A DNA stretch of 16,778 bases from JAFTYO01 sp045644765 (GTDB lineage: Bacteria > Pseudomonadota > Alphaproteobacteria > RF32 > CAG-239), in contig JAZRHM010000035.1 of assembly GCA_045644765.1 (NCBI GenBank), positions 1-16,778 on the forward strand, read 5' to 3'. Shown piece by piece: positions 1-5,749 of the stretch. Position 1 is the first letter of the stretch, and each line of letters begins with the position of its first letter. A program made the translations under genes and the position numbers. A model generated the notes under the pieces. That model ran no database searches and was not told where the DNA came from. It saw only the letters and a list, made by a program, of their open reading frames with translations.

Positions 1-376
1 CTCCGCCATAAGCAAAACCGGATTCAGGTCTTGCAACATTGTTTGTGAATACAGAACCTGTTATCTCATTTATCGTGGCCTTCGTACTGACAGCTCCGCC
101 TCTTTCCGTGCCATATTCAGGATATGCACCTGTTCCTGCAGGTTTATCGTCATATAGGTTTTCAAATGTTGCATATTTGATTGTAACACTATCTTTACCG
201 CTTACATTATTAACTTTTACTTTGTCGTCATATGATACTTTATTTTCAGCATCTGTCCCACCGAGATTAATGACATAATCATTACTTTCCTCGCCTTCAT
301 AAAGCGTTCCGGTTGCAAATGCATTGCTTGTTAAAAATGTTGAAACCAACAAAGCAGCTAATAAATTGTATCTCAT
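1..376 (-). CDS. Exported surface protein, autotransporter/Pmp-like, N-terminal part (cut by window edge)
   Basis: An open frame of 125 codons starts with ATG at 376 and runs off the left edge without a stop. It opens with a clear Sec signal peptide (MRYNLLAALLVSTFLTSNAFA, probable cleavage after residue 21). The mature part is polar and rich in Asn, Gly and Thr. It contains GGAV followed by FTNN and then a further YGG at the edge. GGA(I/L/V) plus FxxN is the signature of the beta-helical Pmp-type passenger repeats of Chlamydia and of many autotransporter-like surface proteins. The product is therefore probably a secreted or surface-displayed beta-helix protein, but the C-terminal barrel cannot be seen. 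A weak AGGG lies just upstream of the start. The gene has its own candidate promoter and is separated from the operon at 528-4499 by a terminator, so it is a separate unit. Confidence 0.75.
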   Translation of the reverse strand, partial: MRYNLLAALLVSTFLTSNAFATGTLYEGEESNDYVINLGGTDAENKVSYDDKVKVNNVSGKDSVTIKYATFENLYDDKPAGTGAYPEYGTERGGAVSTKATINEITGSVFTNNVARPESGFAYGG

Positions 377-419
377 AATAAAAACCCTATCTTAATTTGT
401 TATATAATATATTAACTAC

Positions 420-448
420 TTGTTAACATATTCACCCCAAAAAGTCAA
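420..448 (-). promoter_or_regulatory. Candidate promoter for the exported surface protein
   Basis: On the minus strand, TTGACT (443-448) and TAACAA (420-425) are separated by exactly 17 bases, upstream of the ATG at 376. The -35 box is close to consensus and the -10 box is moderate. The terminator at 493-524 lies immediately upstream, so this gene needs its own promoter. Confidence 0.4.
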
Positions 449-492
449 TGCGTTTTTAAGATTTTAAAATTTCATTTTGTAGAATAAACAAG

Positions 493-524
493 AAAAAACC
501 ACGTTTTTAATACGTGGTTTTTTT
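493..524 (-). terminator. Rho-independent terminator, probably bidirectional
   Basis: AAAAAACCACGT (493-504) pairs with ACGTGGTTTTTT (512-523) across a short AT-rich loop. The stem is flanked by A and T runs on both sides, so it can work on either strand. It lies directly after the stop codon at 528 and closes the minus-strand operon that begins at 4499. Confidence 0.85.
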
Positions 525-527
525 GAG

Positions 528-1280
528 TTATTGTAAAGGTGGTATATTAAGCTGAGCAATATTACCTGGTTTAATCTTTACGGTTGAGTAACGCATATTA
601 CCTGTCTCAATTACAAAACGTTGTCTTCCAGTAAGTTGTGCTGCTAAATCGTAAAAATCTCTACCATTTAGCTCACTACGTTGAGGATTCATAATGTATA
701 ATACGCATCCTTGGGTTTTTTCTGCAATTCCACAACGGCTTCTACCCTTAGGTACTTCAGGGTTTGTGACAACACCTTGCAATCCGTCTCTAACAACTTT
801 TTTGTTTGAAAACATAAAGTTACCTAATACAAGACCTATCACAATGCATATACAGGCAATTATAAGTGTCTTTTTATTATCTGACGCAACAAATGAATTA
901 GATGATCCCATATCTCCTTGATAGGTAAAAGTATCATCATCAGCTAAAGGATCATCATAATTTGATGTTGCAAAATTGTTGAACTCTTGGTTATACACCT
1001 CATTTTCGTTCGCTTTAATTAAATCACGTCCTTGTTGTGACATTTTAATTATATCGTCTGAAGATAATGCGGTCGGTTTAGTCGGACTGTTAAAGTTAGG
1101 TGTAACGTTCGGAACAAACGATGGATTATTTTGCACTGGTGAGGGAGAATTGCTAGCATTTTGGCTCGCAATTGGTCCATTATGATGTTTCGGCCGTTTA
1201 ATTTTACGCAAACGAGGACGATTGTTAAAATCCGAATTATTTGGAATAGAGTTTTGTGGTTTGTTATTTGAACTGTCCAT
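528..1280 (-). CDS. Single-pass inner-membrane protein with periplasmic C-terminal domain, secretion-apparatus associated
   Basis: This 250-residue protein has three parts. Residues 1-135 are a cytoplasmic, Asn/Pro/Ser-rich, probably disordered region with a basic patch (RPRLRKIKRPK, about 21-31). Residues 138-158 are one transmembrane helix. Residues 160-250 form a periplasmic domain with two cysteines (C183 and C192) that could make a disulfide, ending in a beta-like stretch closing with NIPPLQ. The layout resembles the single-pass assembly proteins of type IVB secretion and pilus systems (the TraP, DotF or PilO kind), but I do not recognise a specific family. It lies 10 bases after the secretin-like lipoprotein gene and has a good ribosome binding site (AGAGG, 7-base spacing). 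It is the last gene of its operon. A role joining inner membrane to secretin is inference. Confidence 0.7.
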   Translation of the reverse strand: MDSSNNKPQNSIPNNSDFNNRPRLRKIKRPKHHNGPIASQNASNSPSPVQNNPSFVPNVTPNFNSPTKPTALSSDDIIKMSQQGRDLIKANENEVYNQEFNNFATSNYDDPLADDDTFTYQGDMGSSNSFVASDNKKTLIIACICIVIGLVLGNFMFSNKKVVRDGLQGVVTNPEVPKGRSRCGIAEKTQGCVLYIMNPQRSELNGRDFYDLAAQLTGRQRFVIETGNMRYSTVKIKPGNIAQLNIPPLQ

Positions 1281-1290
1281 AGCTTAACCT

Positions 1291-2538
1291 CTAAATTTGA
1301 TTTTTTATTGTTTCTGTTGTTTTAAGAGTTCTTATTAACCGAGGAACCATGAAAATAACTGTTTCGGCACGAGGTTCATCTAATGTAAACACCTCATTAG
1401 GTAACCCGATAATCATGAAATTTTCTCCGAGTTTATTACGAACCTTAAAGTTAGTAATTTGTCCTTGTGTGGTTTCTAATGTTACTTCTGACGTTATGCG
1501 ATTGTCATTTATTACAGATGCTTTGGTTAAAATAGAAAGCTCTGCTTCATCAGTTTTTAATTTTCCACATTTGCCTACATCAAAGCGAGATAGCCACATA
1601 TCCGGAACAACAAACTTGCCTTCAGAAACAGGTTCTATAGTAGCATTTTTCCCTAAAAATTGGCGTAATGTATCAAGACTTATTTCATTGGTTGTCGTTA
1701 AAACTCGTCCGATTACACCAGTTTGAGCAGTTGTGATTGTTCCAAAGTCAAAATTATCAAGAAGCTTTTTCCATTCTATATCGCAATTGTCATTTGGATA
1801 TATTTTAAAAATACTGACATCGTAAGCAACTAAATTTGGATTACTTTCAAAGTATGTCATTAAAGATGTAATTTTGTTTTTTAATTCCATATCGGCATCA
1901 AATGTTATTGAATAATCAGCCCAATTCGTTGTCATGTTTGTTATGCCAGAACCACGAAGTATATCAAGCATTGATAAAATTATAGGCCTCGATTTGGGAA
2001 CATATAATGATATTTCTGTTTTACGAGATAAAGTCATTATTTTCTTGTCATCATCGTATGTATAAAAAATTTCAGCTGCTTCCGTGATCATATCTACAAC
2101 ATCAGAAAACTCTCCTTTTAAATCATCTCCGGAAAGAGAAGTGTAGGGGGCATCTTTTGCAACTAATTTGATTCCGGCTTCCTTTGTAAGCTTGTATAAA
2201 GCCTTTTCGGCTGACATTGTATCAAATGTAAAACCGGTAACTTCAAAACCGGGAAGTTTATCGCTCTTATCTAATCGCTCAATTCTAAAAGCTGAATTGT
2301 TAAATGGTAAGGTCATTACCATTTGTTGAGTTTTCCAATTTACATTACATCTTAATGGAGTTTCCAAATCAAGAGCGTTAGCGCCATCTGGCGTCCTAAT
2401 ATCTCTTTGATCTTTAGGATATGAAAATTCTGCATTTACACCTTGCTCAAACGAAACAGGTTCTTCATGTTTTGTTGTGCATGAAGAAATTATAAGTAAA
2501 GATATAGCACTAAAAATTAAAGCTGTATTTTTTATCAT
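1291..2538 (-). CDS. Secretin-like outer-membrane lipoprotein (PilN-like)
   Basis: This 415-residue predicted lipoprotein has a signal peptide ending in a lipobox (IISSC, lipidated C20). Residues 97-170 look like a secretin/TonB short N-terminal domain (the FTFDTMSAEKAL region, then a second alpha-beta unit). Residues 175-250 look like an N1-type domain. The C-terminal part ends in AETVIFMVPRLIRT (391-404), which matches the usual end of secretin domains, where an acidic residue, a hydrophobic strand and PR-(I/L)-(I/V) occur. Lipidated secretins are typical of type IVB pili (R64 PilN, BfpB). At 415 residues it is shorter than those, and the barrel-forming region looks contracted, so it may be an incomplete or specialised secretin. 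Its ATG overlaps the stop of the upstream gene (ATGA), indicating translational coupling. Alternative: a secretin-domain protein that does not form a pore. Confidence 0.65.
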   Translation of the reverse strand: MIKNTALIFSAISLLIISSCTTKHEEPVSFEQGVNAEFSYPKDQRDIRTPDGANALDLETPLRCNVNWKTQQMVMTLPFNNSAFRIERLDKSDKLPGFEVTGFTFDTMSAEKALYKLTKEAGIKLVAKDAPYTSLSGDDLKGEFSDVVDMITEAAEIFYTYDDDKKIMTLSRKTEISLYVPKSRPIILSMLDILRGSGITNMTTNWADYSITFDADMELKNKITSLMTYFESNPNLVAYDVSIFKIYPNDNCDIEWKKLLDNFDFGTITTAQTGVIGRVLTTTNEISLDTLRQFLGKNATIEPVSEGKFVVPDMWLSRFDVGKCGKLKTDEAELSILTKASVINDNRITSEVTLETTQGQITNFKVRNKLGENFMIIGLPNEVFTLDEPRAETVIFMVPRLIRTLKTTETIKNQI

Positions 2539-3062
2539 AGCTGATTTCCTCTATCAGATGTTTCTGCTAAATTTTCTTTTGCAGACTGTTCTTGCTCTTG
2601 TTTTTGTTTATTTTCAGCCAGTAGTTTTGTCATCAAATCATCAATATTCATGCCAGCGCCGGCTGTCGGATCAAAAGGTTTTTCAATTTCTCCTAAAGCT
2701 TCTTTCATTTTATTTATTTCTGATGGATCTTGCTTAATCATATCCGGAGATGAATTATTTTTTAATTCCTGTTGATAGATACTTAAATTGCTTTCTAATG
2801 CTTTTATGCCACCGGCTATTTTTCTTTCAACGTATGGATACATATCAGGTTTTGATATAATATAATTACCGGTGTCACATATTTCTTCTAAAACATCTAG
2901 TATATATGAATAAAACGGATACTCTTCCATCGCAATATTTCCCATGCGAATGCAACGAGCTGCAATACGAGAAATTGTTCTGTCATAGTAGTCTTTTAAG
3001 ACAATGTAATTGTCAATATACCATAAATCTTCTTTTGTAATTTGAGCTATATTATCTTCCAT
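2535..3062 (-). CDS. Hypothetical cytoplasmic protein, 175 residues
   Basis: I do not recognise this family. The protein has no signal peptide and no membrane segment. Residues 1-100 are rich in aromatic and charged residues with a helical pattern and several tyrosines. Residues 100-175 are polar and probably flexible, with a Gln/Glu/Lys-rich stretch (ENKQKQEQEQ) near 150-160. Start choice is secure: AAGGAG lies 6 bases before the ATG. The stop codon overlaps the start of the secretin-like lipoprotein gene by 4 bases, so the two are almost certainly co-expressed, and a role in assembly or regulation of that envelope complex is possible. Confidence 0.7.
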   Translation of the reverse strand: MEDNIAQITKEDLWYIDNYIVLKDYYDRTISRIAARCIRMGNIAMEEYPFYSYILDVLEEICDTGNYIISKPDMYPYVERKIAGGIKALESNLSIYQQELKNNSSPDMIKQDPSEINKMKEALGEIEKPFDPTAGAGMNIDDLMTKLLAENKQKQEQEQSAKENLAETSDRGNQL

Positions 3063-3081
3063 ACTAAACTCCTTGTGATTT

Positions 3082-3110
3082 ATAATAATAAAGTATTGTA
3101 AGTTTGTAAA
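3082..3110 (-). promoter_or_regulatory. Candidate promoter for the 175-residue protein and the genes after it
   Basis: On the minus strand, TTTACA (3105-3110) and TATTAT (3082-3087) are 17 bases apart. The predicted start of transcription lies just ahead of the AAGGAG ribosome binding site. It would let the secretin-like cluster be made independently of the repeat-rich gene upstream. Confidence 0.45.
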
Positions 3111-3140
3111 TGAATTTTTTATATTTTATTGCTGTTTTCA

Positions 3141-4499
3141 CTATTTATCAGAAGTATCATCTTCAACATACTCCCATTCCCATTCATCAGAATCGGTGTA
3201 GTCATCAACATACTCCCATTCCCATTCATCAGAATCGGTGTCGTCATCAACATACTCCCATTCCCATTCATCATCAGCATTAACTATATCAAGAGGAGAT
3301 GAAATATTTTCTGTTTTATCATCAGTTTTGATATCAAATGAAAAGGCATCATCAATATCATCTAGTGATACAGGTTTACTATCAAAATCATCAGTTTTGA
3401 TATCAAATGAAAATGCGTCATTAATATCATCTAGTGATACAGGTTTACTGTCAAAACTATCTAAAGAAATTAATTCATCTGTGTCAAATGTATTAAAATC
3501 GTCTTTAATTGCAGATTTAATCTTATCTAATTCTTCTTTATATATGTTGTTTGGTGAATTTTGTTGAACCGGAGCTGAAAGTTTTACTTCAGGTGCTTTA
3601 GGTTGAGCAGGTTGAACCGGAGCTGAAGGTTTTACTTCAGGTGCTTTAGGTTGAACAGGTTGAACCGGAGCTGAAGGTTTTACTTCAGGGGCTTTAGGTT
3701 GAACAGGTTGAACCGGAGCCAAAGGTTTTACTTCAGGTGTTTTAGGTTGAACAGGTTGAACCGGAGCCGAAGGTTTTACTTCAGGTGCTTTAGGTTGAGC
3801 AGGTTGAACCGGAGCCGAAGGTTTTACTTCAGGTGCTTTAGGTTGAGCAGGTTGAACCGGAGCCGAAGATTCTTCATGCGTATTTTTTGAAACGCTTAAA
3901 ACTGGCTCAAAACTTGATATAGGATAGTTTCTTTCTGCATTGTATAATGAGTTTGATGATTTTGTAGCAATAAGAATATCTCTCATCATACTTACCATAG
4001 CAGTTTGAGATTCCATTATTGAATGAGTTATAGTCTCTGTTAATGCTTTGATTTCTTCTTTGTGCTTTTTTTCAGTTTGTTGCAAAGCGGCTGATAATGA
4101 TGATGACAATTCGCTTGCAAACGAAGCGTCTATAACAACACCTCCGCCACCGGAATGAGAATGTTGCTCTACGTGATCAGGTGTTGCTTGCAAATTTGAA
4201 TTTAAATCTTTTTTACGTGTTATAACTTGTTTTGACGGAAATGTGGAAACAACACCTTTTTTTTGCTCTATTTCAGAAATGTGTTCAAGTAATAAACCGC
4301 CACCGGGAAGTGTGCTGAGTAAGATACGGACTTCAGGAGTTGTGCTTATAAGCATGTTGTCAAATTCTTCTTGACGTTCACGATTAAAGATATGCATTTG
4401 TCTGTAAATGTTTAAAAAACGTTGAGCCACCAAAATTGGCGGTTCTTCATCTTTACGTTTTCTGCCATATTCAGCATTTTCAATCAGTTCATCAGCCAC
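3141..4499 (-). CDS. Repeat-rich acidic protein with three tandem repeat families
   Basis: This 452-residue protein has no signal peptide or membrane segment and no family I recognise. Residues 20-82 form a helical N-terminal domain containing LPGGG. Residues 125-180 look like a coiled coil. Residues 212-307 are six 16-residue units of the type SAPVQPAQPKAPEVKP, a probable extended Pro/Lys spacer. Residues 349-394 are two 23-residue units (FDSKPVSLDDI and so on). Residues 410-452 are three acidic-aromatic units built around DEWEWEYV. The start is GTG at 4499, with AGGA 8 bases upstream; no in-frame ATG lies nearby. The terminator at 4582-4608 separates it from the regulator gene, so it probably opens its own unit. 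The very acidic C-terminus could bind a partner or act as a secretion signal; that is speculation. Confidence 0.7.
   Translation of the reverse strand: MADELIENAEYGRKRKDEEPPILVAQRFLNIYRQMHIFNRERQEEFDNMLISTTPEVRILLSTLPGGGLLLEHISEIEQKKGVVSTFPSKQVITRKKDLNSNLQATPDHVEQHSHSGGGGVVIDASFASELSSSLSAALQQTEKKHKEEIKALTETITHSIMESQTAMVSMMRDILIATKSSNSLYNAERNYPISSFEPVLSVSKNTHEESSAPVQPAQPKAPEVKPSAPVQPAQPKAPEVKPSAPVQPVQPKTPEVKPLAPVQPVQPKAPEVKPSAPVQPVQPKAPEVKPSAPVQPAQPKAPEVKLSAPVQQNSPNNIYKEELDKIKSAIKDDFNTFDTDELISLDSFDSKPVSLDDINDAFSFDIKTDDFDSKPVSLDDIDDAFSFDIKTDDKTENISSPLDIVNADDEWEWEYVDDDTDSDEWEWEYVDDYTDSDEWEWEYVEDDTSDK
3144..3272 (-). repeat. Three tandem 42-bp units encoding DEWEWEYV repeats
   Basis: Three 14-codon units at the very 3' end of the repeat-rich gene are almost identical in DNA (the sense strand begins GATGAATGGGAATGGGAG). 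The last unit is slightly extended before the stop codon. Confidence 0.9.
3318..3455 (-). repeat. Two tandem 69-bp units encoding FDSKPVSLDDI repeats
   Basis: Two nearly identical 23-codon units lie in tandem. They differ by few bases (for example AAT against GAT in the DDIND/DDIDD codon), which indicates recent duplication. Confidence 0.88.
3579..3866 (-). repeat. Six tandem 48-bp units encoding SAPVQPxQPKxPEVKP
   Basis: Six 16-codon units in a row plus a partial seventh show only scattered substitutions (Ala/Val at unit position 7, one Thr, one Leu). The array is the kind that changes copy number by slippage or recombination. Confidence 0.92.
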
Positions 4500-4547
4500 A
4501 ATTTCTATCCTATAAAAACAAAATACAAACGTTGTTTCTGCATTTTA

Positions 4548-4576
4548 ATCATAAAGGAGTAAATTTCAAGTTAAAA
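4548..4576 (-). promoter_or_regulatory. Weak candidate promoter for the repeat-rich gene
   Basis: After the terminator at 4582-4608, the minus strand has a TATGAT box (4548-4553) with an AT-rich TTTAAC-like element about 16 bases upstream. The match is weak, but a promoter is expected here because the preceding gene is terminated. Confidence 0.25.
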
Positions 4577-4581
4577 TTTAT

Positions 4582-4608
4582 AAAAAACTCCACTTTTTGC
4601 AGTGGAGT
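4582..4608 (-). terminator. Rho-independent terminator after the HTH regulator
   Basis: ACTCCACT (4587-4594) and AGTGGAGT (4601-4608) form a perfect 8-bp stem with a 6-base loop. On the minus strand this is followed by a run of T. It lies 10 bases after the regulator's stop codon and separates that gene from the operon at 4499. Confidence 0.88.
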
Positions 4609-4617
4609 AAGCTTTTT

Positions 4618-5598
4618 CTATAAATTAATTGCTACTATTTTATGTATTTTGCTTAAATCTGCATCAGATAATTTAACTTTTTCGTCGGGGTTCCATCTGA
4701 TACCATATAACTGACCTTGTTCATCCTCTCTTATGCTCAAAAGTTGAACGGTAACATCATCTATGTAATACACAGCAATATCTCCGACGCTAACAACATC
4801 TTGAGGATCTGCAAATAAAATGGCGCGGGTAGGGAGCAAATTACCCAAACGACGAGTGCATAAATTGATACCGTATGCATCTTTTTTGTGCAACAAATTT
4901 GCCGGTCTAACCACTTCTTTAGCATCTTTGTCTTCCCTGTTGATAATTATATTGCCATCTTTTGCGGGAGTGCCGAAAATTTTTATTTTAAGAGCTTCAT
5001 TTGTCGGAATGCCGTACATAGAAACCGTACCACCTTTAGGTGTGGATAAAAGCTTAAATTTATTATCTGTTCTTTCGATGATTTCTTCTAATTTTCCTTC
5101 TTTATCTAATTTATCTACAGCTTCTTTTAGCTCTTCTATAGAATCGAAAGAAAAAGCTCTTGCAATGTTTTTATATTCACGATCGGAAACTTCTCTTTGT
5201 CCCATTTCGATACGATGATACACAGATAGTGTCATATCAGCACGTTCAGCAATTTCAATTAAGGTTTGGCCTCTGTCTGTGCGAATATGTCTTAAACCGG
5301 CACCTAAAATTTTTAAGCCGGCATCAATGTTTATTTTGTTTCTTCTTTCTTGTTCTCTGCGCCATGATATCACGACATCTGATTGAGAATTTTGCTCATT
5401 TACATATAAATCTTGCAAAGTGCAATCAGTTAATTCGGCAACTTGAATAAGTTGTTCTTGATTTAGACGACGGTATCCCTTTTCAATTTTTGAAACAGCA
5501 GACAAACTGACACCTAAATGATCAGCCAATTCTTGCATAGACATACCTTTAAGTCTTCTTTGCATTCTGATTTGATTAGGGAAAATAATTTCTTCCAT
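4618..5598 (-). CDS. Transcription regulator with two XRE-type HTH domains and an inactive S24/LexA-like domain
   Basis: This 326-residue protein carries two Cro/CI-type helix-turn-helix domains. The first is about residues 8-65 (helices around MQELADHLGVSLSAVSKIEKG end near 41); the second is about 97-160 (IEIAERADMTLSVYHRIEMG). Residues 190-326 resemble the LexA/CI C-terminal domain: PxNLL, then YGINL, LLPTRAILFADPQD, GDIAVYYID and the closing VxxIVAINL pattern. The catalytic serine of the usual G-x-SM-x-P motif is absent (TRRLGNLLP is there instead), and the usual lysine position near TVQLL is Gln. The protein is therefore probably a non-self-cleaving repressor or sensor. The ATG has AAGAGGT upstream. 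It stands alone between the two envelope clusters, making it a candidate regulator of either. A long inverted repeat lies upstream and could be its operator. Confidence 0.82.
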   Translation of the reverse strand: MEEIIFPNQIRMQRRLKGMSMQELADHLGVSLSAVSKIEKGYRRLNQEQLIQVAELTDCTLQDLYVNEQNSQSDVVISWRREQERRNKINIDAGLKILGAGLRHIRTDRGQTLIEIAERADMTLSVYHRIEMGQREVSDREYKNIARAFSFDSIEELKEAVDKLDKEGKLEEIIERTDNKFKLLSTPKGGTVSMYGIPTNEALKIKIFGTPAKDGNIIINREDKDAKEVVRPANLLHKKDAYGINLCTRRLGNLLPTRAILFADPQDVVSVGDIAVYYIDDVTVQLLSIREDEQGQLYGIRWNPDEKVKLSDADLSKIHKIVAINL

Positions 5599-5632
5599 GT
5601 TGACCTCTTAAAACTTTAATAACGATTACTTT

Positions 5633-5660
5633 ACAATAACACTACATTATCAGAATGCAA
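5633..5660 (-). promoter_or_regulatory. Weak candidate promoter for the HTH regulator
   Basis: On the minus strand, TTGCAT (5655-5660) and TATTGT (5633-5638) are 16 bases apart. Each matches the consensus at about four of six positions. The -35 element overlaps one arm of the inverted repeat at 5656-5699, which would fit repression by a bound protein. Confidence 0.3.
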
Positions 5661-5699
5661 GACAAAAATTATTTTTTTTCAGATAATTTTTGTCTTGCA
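5656..5699. promoter_or_regulatory. Perfect 17-bp inverted repeat upstream of the regulator gene
   Basis: TGCAAGACAAAAATTAT (5656-5672) is repeated exactly in inverted orientation at 5683-5699, with a 10-base T-rich centre. Neither strand has a T-run after the stem, so it does not look like a standard terminator. It lies between the end of the 1049-residue gene and the regulator start. It may be an operator for the regulator or an RNA hairpin that protects or attenuates the transcript. I saw no second copy in the window. Confidence 0.7.
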
Positions 5700-5749
5700 A
5701 TGAAAAAAGTTTAATTTGTTATGAGTTATTTATTGTCGGAATGATGATA

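Noticed and set aside
3144..3866. Possible CRISPR array from regularly repeated units
   Set aside because: The units are contiguous with no variable spacers, keep codon phase and encode peptide repeats, so they are coding tandem repeats.
3699..3890. Arg/Phe-rich plus-strand repeat frame (RRFYFRCFRLxRLNRS)
   Set aside because: It is the antisense reading of the 48-bp tandem repeat and not an independent gene.
5656..5699. Inverted repeat read as a standard terminator for the VirB6 array
   Set aside because: No T-run follows the stem on either strand and the stem is mostly A/T, so a regulatory dyad is preferred; termination is not fully excluded.
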